A DNA stretch of 64,000 nt from Escallonia rubra (taxonomy: Eukaryota; Streptophyta; Magnoliopsida; Escalloniales; Escalloniaceae): NCBI GenBank assembly GCA_033065855.1, contig JAVXUO010001066.1:434001-498000 (forward strand). Direction: 5' to 3'. The number at the start of each line of letters is the position of its first letter. Within the stretch, counting starts at the first letter, position 1. Below, in pieces: positions 36,201 through 49,620 of the stretch. Below the pieces are notes generated by a model. The model was not told the DNA's origin, did no database searches, and saw only the letters and a list, made by a program, of their open reading frames with translations. Both the position numbers and the translations under genes were made by a program.

Positions 36201-37002
36201 TTATGTGGACTTAGATGTGACATATGCTCCCAAAGGGATAGTGCAAAATTTCAAATCTGTGACTTGACTCTAATGCTTTTTGAATTCTTATTTTTATTAA
36301 GAGTGGTGATTAGTTATTAGAAATCTTAACTCTTGCTTGTAATTTATGCATGTTGATTCAGAATCAAGGGCTGGCAAACCAGTGATGAATTGGGCTAGGC
36401 GACACAAGATCGCATTGGGTATAGCAAGAGGACTGGCATATCTTCATACAGGTCTTGAAACACCCATCACTCATGGGAATGTGAGATCAAGAAATGTTCT
36501 TGTTGATGAATTTTTTGTGGCCCGACTAACCGAGTTCGGACTTGACAAGATAATGATCCCAGCTATTGCTGATGATCTAGTGGCACTTGCAAAACTTGAT
36601 GGTTGCAAAGCACCAGAACTTCAAAAGATGAAGAAATGCAATTCCAGGACGGATGTTTATGCATTCGGAATTCTGCTACTGGAGATTTTGTTAGGGAAGA
36701 AGCCCGGAAAAAATGGAAGGAGCAATGATTATGTTGATTTGCCTTCAGTAGTAAAAGTGGCAGTGTTGGAGGAAACAACGATGGAAGTTTTTGACGTGGA
36801 GGTTTTGAAGGGGATACGGAGTCCAATGGAAGATGGCTTAGTACAGGCACTGAAGCTTGCGATGGGTTGCTGTGCTCCAGTGGCTTCAATTAGACCCACT
36901 ATGGATGAAGTTGTGAAGCAGTTAGAGGAGAACAGACCGAGGAACAGGTCTGCCTTGTACAGCCCTGCCGAAACTAGAAGTGAAATTGGTACCCCTTTCT
37001 GA
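33202..37002 (+). CDS. TMKL1: TMKL1-type LRR receptor pseudokinase
   Basis: Two exons, 33202-34579 and 36362-37002, joined by a 1.78-kb GT-AG intron. The product is about 672 residues, matching Arabidopsis TMKL1 in length and layout. A signal peptide (1 to about 26) is followed by a few LRRs, a transmembrane helix (about 297-320), a very acidic juxtamembrane stretch of Glu runs, and a kinase fold. Three catalytic signatures are changed: the VAIK lysine is Arg400 (IALRLL), HRD is HGN (497-499), and DFG is TEFG (516-519). It should therefore not phosphorylate normally and probably acts as a scaffold or co-receptor at the plasma membrane. The intron falls between the N- and C-lobe parts. The leader has a CT tract (33159-33179) and a CACGTG at 33733 minus 1 kb (32733-32738). 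Confidence 0.94.
34580..36361 (+). other. Large TMKL1 intron
   Basis: GTAAGT donor at 34580 and TTCAG acceptor ending at 36361. No independent gene was found inside; short ORFs on both strands lack domains. Confidence 0.6.
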
Positions 37003-37273
37003 TCTTATTCAGAATTTTCATCAATTATTTACTCATCTTAGTGGTTAATGGTGTCTCTTAAGTAGGGGCCTGCAGTGAGAATGATGATAGCTTCCTTCTG
37101 TATTTTGATTCCTCCTCTCCTACTTTTTTCTCTTAAGGAGCTTATAGTTCGAAAGCAGAATTTTGTGATATGTTTTTAAGAAAGAGAAAGTCGATGTTTT
37201 GTGAAATCTAGCCTAGTATTGCAAAAGATATTTTTGTTAGAACATCATGTAGGGACTGAGAAATATGTTTAAG

Positions 37274-37413
37274 GCATGATGTTTATAGACATACTTTATG
37301 CATTAAATTGTGATCAATATTAGGCAGGTTGATGGAATCACGGGCATGATGTTTATAGACGTACTTTATGCATTAAACTGTGATCAATATTAGGCAGGTT
37401 GATGGAATCACGG
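37274..37413. repeat. 70-base tandem duplication
   Basis: Units 37274-37343 and 37344-37413 differ at only about two positions, so the duplication is recent. It lies about 270 bases after the TMKL1 stop, possibly within or just beyond the 3' UTR. Confidence 0.9.
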
Positions 37414-39021
37414 TCTTCGTATACTTGTGCATGAGCGATATATTTTCCAACTTGTTTAGATATCTTTTAATGCAGAATTCTACCTACTTAGTTGTTAGCT
37501 ACTAAACTTACGAAAAAGAATTTTAAAGCTGTGTTCTCTACTACTAGAAGTGAAGACAATACTTTAGGCTTTATTAAGACTTGTGAGATGTTGGAACACA
37601 TTTTGGAGGAAGGAATGCCAGGATCAAGCAGATTATACTTGCTCTAATTTTTTGAGATCTAATATTATGCAAGTTTGGGCCCATTTGCTCCTTGATGTTT
37701 TCCGGTTCCGGTGACTATGTTTTACTGTTTCATCACTGCCTGCTCCGCACTCAAGCCTTTCCCTGATCTATATTTGCTAAATCTTCCGTGATCTATACTT
37801 TTTAGGGATAAAGTATGTACGGGATAAAAGGTAGTATTAGATGCAGTTCAGCAGCAAGCCGATTAATCTTCCAGGAGTGGCTAATAGCTACATCTGGAAT
37901 GCCAGCAGCTTTATGTTTCTAAGAATGATTAGGTCATGGATCGATAGGAAAATTATGCCAGTGCATTAGTGCAACTGGCACCTGGGCTCGAACGAGCGTG
38001 TCATGTCGGGGTTTGGCTGCTGGACTTGGCTATGCTAAACTATCATTCAGTCTAGTTCTAAACCGATAAATGCATGTCGAAGATATATCTGGGGAAGTGA
38101 AGGGGGGACACCGAAATAATTCTCGACTTGAAGGCGTCACAATAGCTCACCAGATTGATCTGCCTTATTCATCTGGACGTGGACTCACATGTAGTGTACA
38201 ATGCAGCATGGAGGATGGGCCATTGGCACCCACTGGTTGGCAAGGAAGTGACTTGTTTTGTAGATGGGAGATGTGTAACATGCCTTATGGGGTCGGCTCA
38301 TCACATGCGAGCAGTATGGTATTAGTATGAACACGTGATGATAACAGAATACAACAGACATAATAAAGGAAAAGCTTGATACATCATTTTATATGCAGTG
38401 ATATGAAAGTGGTCTCTTAACTGATACGAGAAGGTGTTACATACACAAACGGCCTAGGGCAGAAAAATAAACGAAAGCCATAATTACACGAGATAGCAAC
38501 AGAAAATTGTTCAAGTAACTAAAGTAAGAAAGCCCTTTCTTGTTCTTCATTTTTCCTTTTTTTCTCTTTCTGAAATATGATGTGACTCAAGTGGGGAGGA
38601 GGCGCCGGAGGGTGGGGGTGGTTGGTGGGGCTGAGAGAGAGGGAGCCATTGGATCCCAATGACCCCAAGAGGAAGTTCTGCCATTATGGAGGTCTAGAGA
38701 CGGAGTATAATGACGGAGCAAAGGGATTTATTTGAAGAACAACGCTTCTGAACCTGCTCCAAGGATTCCAATTCTTCGTGTTGAAGCAGGCCGAGGTTGA
38801 ACAACAGATACAGTGACACAATCGAATAGGTATGACACCGTTGTAAGAAAAGCAGCGATGTATACTTTTCAAGAATCAATGGGGGACAGATGCAAGGAAG
38901 AGGCTGAATGAGAAAGAGAGATGATGGAATGACTGTAGGTACTGCTATAACAAATCAAGGGGAAGGGAAAACTATATCTTTGTTCTTTTATCCTTTCTTT
39001 TTTGTCCCTTAAGCACCAAGT
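37414..39021. other. Convergent TMKL1 / pectate-lyase intergenic region
   Basis: Contains the end of the TMKL1 3' flank and the presumed 3' UTR of the minus-strand pectate lyase. No other gene seen. Confidence 0.45.
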
Positions 39022-42000
39022 CTAGCACTGCAAACCCCTACGACATGAAAGAACACCAGCACCAGAGGTAAGAGTGCCCACCATGGAAGAAGACTTAGCC
39101 CCTAAGCTTGAGGCCCTGGCATAGCTTCCTGCAGCTCCAGCCCCTGAAGGAATGAAGTAGGCTCCATTCAGCATGAGGTCTCCCTCTGATCTCCAATTCC
39201 AGGTCTTCCATGAACCGCCCGTTTCAACTCTGTGGGTCACCTGTCAATGGCAGACGCCCAAATTGATGCATATATGTCAGTAATCACGCACTCAGAGCAA
39301 ACTAACACAAGACAGATAACTGTCAGTTCGTTTTTACATACCTCCTTAGCAAAAGCGTTGAAAGGGGCAAGATATCTGTTGCCCTGGCTATTGATAGTGG
39401 GATCGGCACTGCCACCAATAGCATACATTTCCCAGTGTGTATAGTCATTGTTTACCACATGGAAATACCCATGTCTGCACCTGTACATTACGAGTTACGA
39501 TGCAACGAGTCAAACTCATCAGCAAGTTTCAAACGCACTAGGTTAAAGGTGGTAATTCAGAGTATTGTGTTGTCACCTTGGCATTCTCTGGATAAGACCC
39601 TCTCCAAAATGGTTATAGGCAATAGTCACCTGCATACTCTTATCCCGTACGTAGGAGTCGCTATGACCCAATAGCATAACCTATTTATGAATGCAAGTGT
39701 ATATTTAGACTTGGCATACGGAAATTTGTTAAACTGAAGTAAAATGATATAACTGATGAATTGGAAAGTATAATGACCTCGTTGTGATGGGTAAAGTAAT
39801 TGTTAGAGATGGTAATGGCAGTGGATCCCATTATAGCATCGATTAGGCCATCGGCACAGTTAGCAAGTGAATTGTGGTCAACCCAAATGTGACTTGACCC
39901 AAAAATGGAAATGCCATCCCCGTCGGCCATTGTTCTCCAGCCGAAGTGACTTGGCGAGCTTCGAACCATGGCATTGCCAGTTGGCTTGCAGTCATGGATG
40001 TGGAGACCGTGAATAATGACGTTCGTGATAAACTGGATTGTGATGCAAGCCCCATATGCAATGTGGACATTCACTCCACGGGCATCGATTGTCTTGAAGC
40101 TATTCATGATTAACTCTTGCTTTAGCGTGATAACCATTGACCGTTTGAAGACAATCCATAGAGGAATGTCCTGGATGACAGCGTGACGGAGGGTGCCGGG
40201 TCGAGGGTTTACAGGGTCGTCATCATTCGGGTCCGAGACAACATAGTATCTGCCATCTCGGCCACCAATGGCATTGCGTCCAAAGCCTATGGAACAGTCA
40301 GCTAGGCGCTTGCGTCGGTGCATCCAATTGCGGTCGCAGCGCCAGCAGTCATCAATTGGATTTCCCGTCCCGCACGAGAAAAATCCCAACTTCCTCCTTT
40401 CTGTGCTATTGCGAATGCTCCTGAAAATTACGAGTCCAGTTGTTTATTTTCTTCATAATACTCTACTCAAAAATTTATCTCAAGTATTGATCGAATAATG
40501 TAGCACATCTTGATCCAAACATTTGAAGTAAATGCATTATTTCTGATTTCATCATACCATTTTGAGTTTAGATATTAGGGTCTGAATAGTAATGAGCAAG
40601 TGAACCGAAGACGTTTAAAGTAGACATAGCCATGCTACCTACTTTTTAGATAGTTCAGGAAATGCTGTGGCCAAAACATTTATGAGGCGAAATGACTTGA
40701 TATAAAGTGAGAATACGGATGGATGAATACGGACCATACGGAAGCAAAATCATACGGAGTATTTTTTTTCCCAGACTTTCTTGTATGAAATAAATGCATA
40801 AGTTGGGCGACAATTTAATAATTCCTACGGTGTCGGTGAGAGACCATATGCCATTTAATAAGGTCATGACTGTGTCAGTTAGGCCACTGCTGGTTTAACT
40901 AAACATGTCCACGAGAGACTGCCGGAATGAGCCCAGATCTGATCTTTTTGGACCTTCGCCAGCCTGGGTTTGGAAAAGGAACAAAATTTAAAGTGGCCTA
41001 CCCGACTGGTGGGGAATACTGAATAGCAACAAGGGATAATGTCATTGGTGCAAAATCATTGCAATCGATTCTTTTTACCTGACAGATCCTGTTCTGTTCA
41101 GAGAGGAACGAGGTAACCTCGTTAAGATGGTGTTGCGGTCCTCTAACTTATTGATCAAGTTGTACATTTAACTTTATAACAACTTATAATCTGATACTAA
41201 ACATCACAATTCAAGTCACGGATAAGTCAAGATCTGCGAAAGAGATAGCGTGATAATGGACCAAGCTAATACATATTAGGTGTAGATAATTCAAGAGTCC
41301 CAGCTGAAAACATGAGCAACGGGAAGAATTTGGAAGAGAAACGTCGCTCACTTTGTAAAAAATTGGAGACTAAAAACACAACCCCAAGCAAAGTTCCTAA
41401 GATAGTCTTTCCAGGCCAGGTTTCAGTATCCCAGTGATTGGTTCCTGAGTGTCTTAAAAGGGTGAAATTCTCCCTAAAAACAGCTTTCGGTATACGCATA
41501 TTTAAAGCTTCATGATGCGAATAATGGTAACATGGATATGGGAAAATAACAATGATTTATTAAAAGCGTGATGTGCGGTCCGTGCGGATCTCTCAACAGG
41601 GACATGTGGGTTGGGCTGGCAACAAGACGAAATGGAAAGGAAATATAAAACAATATTAGAAGAGCCTGGGTCCCCTGTTTGCTAGTATTGTTAAGTGTCA
41701 AGTGATCATCAATGTAAAGTAAATAACCAAGATAACCGTCAATATTTTTGCTCCATTCATAAGTGCTTTTAGTAACAATCTTTCGTTGAAAGAGCGGAAG
41801 ACAAAATGTGCCTCCAAGTTCAAAAGCGTAAGAGAGAAGCGGAAGAGTTCAAAAGCGTAAGAGGGAAGGTAAAATGATACATGAACCGATTTATACACAG
41901 TTCTTAATTTCTTATGGTAAGTTTTTCATTTTGTTTCAAATGGTATATTACGAGTTATAAGGTATTTTCAGACCGTCCAAAATCATCTTGCTATGTGCAT

Positions 42001-43501
42001 GAACTAAGAATTTTTTGTATGACAGTTAATATGTAAAATAGCAATTTAAAATGAACAACATAGCTCACGCTAGCGTACGGTTGAAATATTACGACAAGCC
42101 CATAGAGAGTACGGTTGGTGGCTAAATACTTGATAATAAATGGTACACATGTCCAGCCTTTGTTTTTGTGGTAATGTACAGATCATGTGAGCCCACTTCG
42201 CATATTGCTTCATCTTCCCGTATGGTCATTAAATGAAGCACATGATCCCCAGGGGAGAGAATGAATGATAGTTAAGTAAAACCGTTTAATTAATTCAGAG
42301 GTTGGAAGACTATGTAGACAGAGGGAGACTCACAGATCAACCATCGAAGCGACCATATCTGGATTGTCCACGGCATGCTCATGCTTGACTTCATTTGACC
42401 TGAAAATTATATTAATGTATCACCGCAATCAAAAAAGATTCAACCATGGAAAATCAACATTTGGTTAAAGTTACTATTATATTTCTGAATTCTGTATAAT
42501 GACAAGCGTACGGTCCGATGAAGTTCATAATGTACTTGCTCATATGGATTGTATTTTTTCCTAGAGTAACTTTCGAGCAAATCACTTTGGGTCAAGAAAT
42601 CTTCAAGGAAATGGAAGCACTAGAAAGAACAATGCCCGTGATGGATTCAAATCTTGAACTCTCGGTTTTAGCGACACATTGATAGAGAAAAAGTAATAAA
42701 TTACCTCGCACACTAATGCATACCGATTATCTACCCAATAACTAAAAGGAGGAAAGTAATGAATTGATCGCTCAGGCCTCTTGTAAAGTTGTTAATAATT
42801 AGTCTATTACCTATGGACTCTATTGAGTAATATTGACCACTAGTGAACCTTTTCTCGAGGACAGAAAGGAGAAGACCGGAAGGTGAAAAATAACTGCCGT
42901 AACCAAATAAACGATCCAGATCTCCAGATCTAATCTCAACGGCTAAGATTGTATGCAGTTGTCACGTACGCAGGCGTACGTCGGGAAACGGTAGGATTGC
43001 ACAGACCGGATGCATGCGAGAGATTGGTATAGATACAGGAAGTGTTTGTAACTCACCTATCCGCCATCGTTGAGTTGTTTAAGCTCTCCAATTGCTCTTC
43101 TTCACCACTAAAAATCACAAAAACATACATCCATCAGAAACATCGAAGTCGCTCAACGTAAAAGCCAGTCTTGCATCGAATAAGAAAGGCAATTACGCAA
43201 CAAACGCGGTTGGCTTTAAAAGCACCTGACGCTTCTAATCTCAAAGCTGCAGAAAATAAAGGATGAAACAGAGTACCACACACGCACAAACAAATGCAGC
43301 GGTTCAATTTTCGAATCTGTTTCACACATTTTGAGAAAAACAGAGACTCCAAATACACGCCATGAAGCTTCGCATTGCATCGATTCATCAGTGGAGAAGA
43401 AGCTGGTACCTGGAGTTTTTAAGCTCGTCAGCCTTCACGCAAACGAAGAGCATTACCACGAGCAATGAACAGATGGCGATGAATCTCAGAGAGACCGCCA
43501 T
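39022..43501 (-). CDS. Secreted pectate lyase (PL1 family)
   Basis: Seven exons on the minus strand: 43501-43410, 43107-43057, 42399-42334, 40420-39778, 39680-39577, 39480-39342 and 39240-39022. All are GT-AG and phase-consistent, giving about 437 residues. A signal peptide (about 1-24) is followed by a 45-residue spacer on three small exons, then the catalytic beta-helix. Visible motifs are [30 protein letters not shown] (Ca-binding DH near 251), [23 protein letters not shown] and [18 protein letters not shown] (catalytic and substrate arginines at 316-321). It cleaves de-esterified homogalacturonan in the cell wall by beta-elimination with calcium. Intron 3 is 1.9 kb and holds a 29-base tandem repeat near 41818-41875. 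It converges with TMKL1. A dense CACGTG cluster lies 0.4-0.5 kb upstream. Confidence 0.95.
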
Positions 43502-43904
43502 TGCAGCTTCAACTCTCTCAATCTAGCTTTTTCTGCTTCTCTCTCTCTCTAGAATTTCTAGATCACAGTGAATTAATATTGAATATGGCGGGGTTTTCTC
43601 TCTCTACAACGATACGGACAGAGAGAGGAACAGAGCAAGTGACGAGAGATCGATGGAGTCAAATAAAAGCATCAAACTGGCAGTCCCATTTATAGACCCC
43701 AGAATAACTAAGCAAAGGGCACAAGTCCGCCACTCCATTACTCCCATGTTCGCTTCGCCCTCCAACCTAACCATGGTTAATTACCCCCCTAATTATCCCC
43801 CCACTCGTGACTTAACTAACTTTAACCTCGCACCCAACTAACTGCCACTAACGGATTCTCATTAAGAAATTCCTCCTTTTCTTTTCTACCACCGGGGTCT
43901 CTCT

Positions 43905-44032
43905 CACGTGTCAGCAGCGTCGGTCGCTCACGTGCCGAGGGCATCCACGTCAGCGGCGGGTTCGCGGAGCTGGTTCTCGGGGGTGAGGGTGAGGCTCGTA
44001 CTCGCGGCGGGAGGGGGCCACGTGTCCACGTG
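43905..44032. promoter_or_regulatory. Dense CACGTG/ABRE cluster upstream of pectate lyase
   Basis: Four CACGTG palindromes (43905-43910, 43929-43934, 44019-44024, 44027-44032) and one CACGTCA (43946-43952) occur within 128 bases of locally GC-rich DNA. This is 404-531 bases upstream of the pectate-lyase start codon. Such spacing is far above chance in this AT-rich window. G-box/ABRE clusters bind bZIP (ABI5/AREB) and bHLH (PIF/MYC) factors. The target gene is inferred from proximity. Confidence 0.6.
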
Positions 44033-47000
44033 GACATGTTCAGGCCAAAGCTGCAGTTTTATGGGGAGATGTACATGGATGTCTGGATTAGAGAAATTTA
44101 AGTCGACGCGTCTGTTCAACCAGGGAGGTACTTCCGTATATACGGGCCTTGACAGCCCAGGATAGCACCGGTTATTCCGGTTTGATGTCCGTACCCGAGA
44201 ACATGCATTTCCGAATCCGCTTCCGAGAACTTGAGAGCGACAAAGTTAAAATATTATATTAAAAGAGTAAGCAAGCCTGCTAAAAGTTAGAACGAGAGCG
44301 ATAATTATTAGCTAAAATTTTGATTTGATTACTTTAAAAGATTCTCGCGACTTGGCTTGTAACATAATGTCTACCATTTACCGATTTAAGCCTCATAATT
44401 CTTCTCCCTACTAGTATTGAAATATTAATTTTTGGCACAACAATAACAATTACTTTACTCCTAAAAAAAGGGTAATGGATTTAGCCGAAATCCTGTCAAG
44501 CGGGACAAAACGTTTGGCACTTGCTTACCCCGGCGTAACAATAAACTCGTTTCTTTATGATCTTTCCATATTTTCTAGACACAAAAAAGGTATCTCCTCA
44601 TCTAATGTGCTGAAAAAGAAATAGAGTCTATAGCAAGAAAAGAACTTATTTTCTCGTGCAACTTACATATGTAATACGATTTTGTGTCATTTCTTTAGCG
44701 TTGACGGTTTTAGTTTTAGCACATATTTCTACTGTTATACCCAAAAATCAATGTTCACGCAAGTCTATGTACACATTGAAGAGGAACCCCTTCGGTGCAC
44801 TTGTGTTTGGAAAATTGTTTGTTGGTAAAGGAGTAAGAATTGTCAACCCTCCAATGCACTTGAGAGGATCATGAATCGAGTTTTATTACATGGAGAAAAT
44901 GTGATTTGGCCTTCTTATGTAAAAAATATGTGTGCTAAACTTATTTTCACTCATGAAAAGTGCGCGCATTAGACAGAAAACGTCCAAATTACCGGCGTGT
45001 GAGTGATAACTATGAACAAAAGTTGGTGACGGGCCAAAGTGCATTTTTCCTTATTACATTTATGATCTGGTTCTTGAATAAAAAAAATATATGATCTGGT
45101 TTTGAAATTTACTATTTAACCATAATTTTAATCATCATCACCGTAACCAAAACACCATCAACCCGAAGCAACTCAATTAAAAAAAATATATAAGGTTGGG
45201 ACTTGCCGACCACAGTGTGGGTAAAAATTGAAAGCCCCTAAACGGAATAAGCTCGTTTCAGCACTCTCATTCTGTTTTTCAACATGCCCCATTAATGCTG
45301 TACGGAGAAAAGGACCTCAATGTCGAGTACACACGCTTTAGTCGGAGGAAAGAGTGACTATTCTGAGGCTCTGCACCTTTGCCCTGTTACTCATGTGATT
45401 CAATTTGCTGCTGTAATGAAATGGCTAAGAAGCTACGACGTGTTACTTGATTTTTTGGGCTTTTTACCTTGAGTTTTCCTCATTGAGCTCCACATCAAAT
45501 GTCTGATTTCTTTAGGCATTTGAAACTTTATCGTAGAACAATATTATATTGAGGGAGCCACCTTCGGTCTCAAGTCTTAACCATGCACAAATCGTGAAGC
45601 TGATCAAGTACGGAATTTATTCGGTGTTAGCTTAAAGGGTATACGATTTGCTCCTAAAATTTTAGCTATGTTGAGACCCAAAAACTATGGTTCTGGATCA
45701 CAATTATTATTGTGGAATTGACACAACGTGATATTAAAGCATTATGTCCATAGAGTTACGTCTTGGCCTAAAATTTGAAAATGTTCACCTAAGATTGGGG
45801 CAAAACCATCGAAGTGCCAAAACTATGATTCTGGAAGACAATTTTCATCATGGATCTGGCATAATCAGGTTGTATTTTGGGCTCAAAAGCAATTAAACTT
45901 TTTCCCAAATTTTTCACTATAAACATCGTCGTCCACTTTCCAAATTAATTTGTGCTAACTATCACTCGGATCTGGATCATGTGTACAAGAAGAAGAAGCA
46001 AAGTATGTCGAATTCATACGATCAGATCATATTTTCAAGTTGAGTTATCATTTGAGACAGTATGATGCTAACATTTTCACGATAGCTTTAGTTACGTATC
46101 ATTTTTAGAGTTCAGAAGTAAGCATTTTTGACCCGACAAACCATAACTATGCAAAAGCAGTTATTATGTTAGTAAGAAACACTTCTCGCTATGCATATGC
46201 ATACATAACATAAATGGCCGTCTTTAGGCTCGGATCCTGAAAGTGACCTGAAATTCACATCACTTTTGTGAGCCCCAGTTTCTAATAATGACGTTAAACA
46301 GAAATTAGCCCTCAACAAGTCCATGACTTTACCATTAATAAACCTAACTTAGCCGCGATACCGATTGACTTTTCTATCGTCACGTTTGGATTACAGTTGC
46401 TCGGAAAAAATATACTCTGGTTTGTACAACATAAGTTTCTTAGTACGATGTCAACATCAAGAGACTCTACTAGCTAAGAAAAATAATTATGGTAGAAATT
46501 AGAGGTACTTTTTTAAAAAAGAAACGGAACAGGAACTGAACGACTATGCATCTCTCTAAGGGATGGGAAGTGCAATCACGGACAGCTCATGATGTTCATA
46601 TTGATCTATTATGCACCTCTGTGTCTAGCATTTGGTAGATCTCATACAATAACTGTCATAACTCTATTGTATCTTTTGTTTCATTTCTTCTGAAATAATC
46701 ACAAACTGATTAAAATCCACTACCATAAATTCAATGTGTAATCTCAGCATTCAATGTGTAATCCCGAATAATCTCATTTTTCAATTATTCAACCATTTCT
46801 TTTACCGAGTTCAATGTTAGCCAGATTAATCAACGTAGAGAAGAAAATATAAATATCAGCATTTGGTTCAGGCTATGGACCATTTGCTGGTTGGACCAAA
46901 TTAAAGTTCGTACAATCACATCATTTCTCTTCTGTATAGTAAGAACCCTATACTCAATACTTCCACTTTATGTTTCCGTATTTAAGTATCATTGGCAGGT

Positions 47001-47576
47001 GCAACTCCTCACCTCGGCTCTCCCAAAAAGGGGGCTTGTTCATCCATTCTTTGATTGCTGAAAAGTCAGTCGACAATAACAGGCAAGATACCACTGCCAC
47101 AAAATTGCGTATAAACCAAACTTCAACTTCAATTCCATCCTTCATTTCAGGCTTGACTGAAACAAAAAGCAAAAGAGACAGAGAGATCCCATGTTTACTA
47201 ATCCTAATTACACCTCTTCTTAAGTTCCTAAACTTATTTTAACTCCCAAAAGGAGACCTTGGTTCGTACTTCCGAACAACTTAATTCCATATTCTGGACG
47301 AGTGAAGAAAGGAGTATGAATGAATGTATTAATTGAAGGGATTGATGAGGACTTGGTGGTTGCTCTCTAACTCTTAATAAGTTGCAAGGGAGGGGCCATG
47401 CCAACACACCTTACATTTGCAGTCACATGGCTACTCACCGCCAATCATGGAGCTGGTTTTGCTACTTGACACTCTGTTTCCACCGTCTTTTATTTTGTTT
47501 TTTCCTTGCTTTTAAACATACTTCTCTCGTTTAGCCTTGCCACCGGAGTGATTTATGGTCTCTCAGTAGCTTAATG
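44033..47576. other. Gene-poor intergenic region
   Basis: No recognisable coding sequence. A 21-base partial tandem repeat (TTCAATGTGTAATC words) lies near 46730-46765. The rest is AT-rich and featureless by eye. Confidence 0.4.
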
Positions 47577-47734
47577 TTTCAATCATCCGTCCAAAGGAAC
47601 CAAACTGCGGCAGATTGTTTAGCCAAATGCTTAGGAATAGGTTTTGACATGCTCTTAATTGAGAAAGCTCTGTTACTAGACAAAAAAGAAAGGAATGGTT
47701 ATGGTTGTGTTGGGCTTAGGGAGGGCCTCCATTA
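47577..47734 (+). pseudogene. Retroelement RNase H-type remnant
   Basis: A short frame reads QRNQTAADCLAKCLGIGFDM and ends at a stop near 47734. The N-x-AAD-x-LAK signature is the C-terminal end of the RNase H-like domain carried by plant non-LTR retroelements and related genes. Nothing intact flanks it, so it is a relic. Confidence 0.45.
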
Positions 47735-49129
47735 GAAAAAAGTAGCACTGTCTCATGAATACAGGGACATTCTCGTGCAAATACAGTCAATTATGCCTAA
47801 ATGAGATGTCACACCCTTTTTCCAATGGCGCTATCAATATTTGTAGGATGCTGAAGTCGGTGCTAAACTCGATGCATTAAGCTACGGCATTACACGTCAC
47901 TGCCCATTGTGTGGTCAATGCTTATAACCTCATCCTCATACGCATCCTTGCGTTAGGCTCCCACTCAATGGATTTGTGACAACTATGTGTGTTGAATGCA
48001 TTCATAGGCTTGCTTCCAAACTGAACTTTCGTGGGTTACAATTACCTGTTTTTTTTTTCTAGTGCATGATTCATGTTTTCCACTCTCGTTTATGAGTGTG
48101 AGAATCTGGATTTACCATTCCACTGGCAATATGCATAATGAATTTATTTCCAACTTTAATTAATTCCTATACAAGAACCAGAAGACCTATGAATAGAGCG
48201 GGCAGCGAAAGAACATATTTTCCTAAATCAGAGCTTTTGTACTTTTTGTGACAATTCGTTGAACTATCTCGTGACCGCCTAAAGCGTCAATGTTTGCCGT
48301 TGTTGCATACGAAAAGGAAGAAGGTTTCTCCATTGAATTCCAAATGAAAGAGGGCTAACCTAGTGGCGAGGCGATCACATAGGTTTTGGTGGGCACTTGC
48401 TCGCCGTTGTTCTAAATTTAGCATTTTCTTTTTGGACAATCTAAATCATGGTTTTGTAAGTACTATTTTGTTTTTTTTTTTTTTCATTTTCTAAAAAATT
48501 GAGAAACTGAAGAACCCACCTTAATGCTGAAAAAGAAAAATCAGTGAAATTATTCCAGCGGCTCATTGTGGGCTTCAAACCACCAAGAACAACCACCCCC
48601 CACCATCTGGTTTGGATGACTTAATTTACTGGTTTTTGCACCAATCACAAGAGGTCAAAAGCTGTGATCTCCCTCACTCTGATCAGCCAGCAAAGTTGAG
48701 AAAGTGACTGAATTTGTCAAGTTACCATTTGACAAAGAGACCACAATGGGGTTCAGTACTTCAACCACATGGTTCTACTCCTAACATCACTTTCAAAGCA
48801 AATCAGAACATGATCAGAACTATCTTTAGTTGCTTCGTCAATCTAGCGAGTCTTACTGTTTGAAAAGCATTCTCCAGTAGTTGGAATGGACCTAAACTTA
48901 GCTGATTCTATTTTGACTCTTCATGCCAACTTCGGTTTAGTTTGTCAAACCTAACATAACATTAGCAGATGCCATGGTTTAGACTTTTAGCACTAACATC
49001 ATTAGTTCCTCAGCATTAAGTAGCCTAACCCATGTTGTCAAGCCTTATCCATCATTGACATCAACATAACTTTTTTTTAAGGAACCTTTGTTTTACAAAG
49101 GTTAACGCCTTTTCAGCGTTTGCATATAC

Positions 49130-49620
49130 ATTTTTTTTTATTTTTTATGAAATGTCTTTTATTCCAATCAAAGTGTAATTACAACTCAACTGATCATTTT
49201 AGTCCTCCAATCAAACAGAAATTCTATCTATCTCACTATGACAAAACTATTTACATATCCACATAACTATTAAGAATTCTCTCCCTGTGTTAGAACATAG
49301 GGGTGTATTTTCGAGTTTCTGCATAACTGGTTGTTAATCTCTGAGACTTTTAGCTTCTGCCAGCTTAGAACCCTATATTTCATCCACATTTCAATCTTGG
49401 CCATGACTTCCTCTTTCGCAGCTTCTTGTCCTGTGAATATTCTTAGGTTCCTTTCCTCCCATATGCTATAGCATGAGACAGCAAAAGCTAATTTACTTAA
49501 CCTTGCCCTGAAGCTCTTCCCTCTAAACTTTTCCATTGCAAATTGTAGAAGTGAGTTCCAGTTGGTAAATTGCTGGGATATTTGTAGCTTATGTAGCATA
49601 TTTTCCCATAAAGTGTAGGT
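49130..49620 (-). mobile_element. 5'-truncated L1-type LINE tail
   Basis: On the minus strand a 109-codon frame (49599-49270) contains WNSLLQFAMEKFRGKSFRAR and LAFAVSCYSIWEERNLRIF, the pattern of the region after the reverse transcriptase in plant L1 ORF2 proteins. Downstream on that strand, a T-rich plus-strand run at about 49131-49147 would be its poly(A) tail. The upstream ORF2 portion is missing, as is usual for 5'-truncated LINE insertions. Confidence 0.65.
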
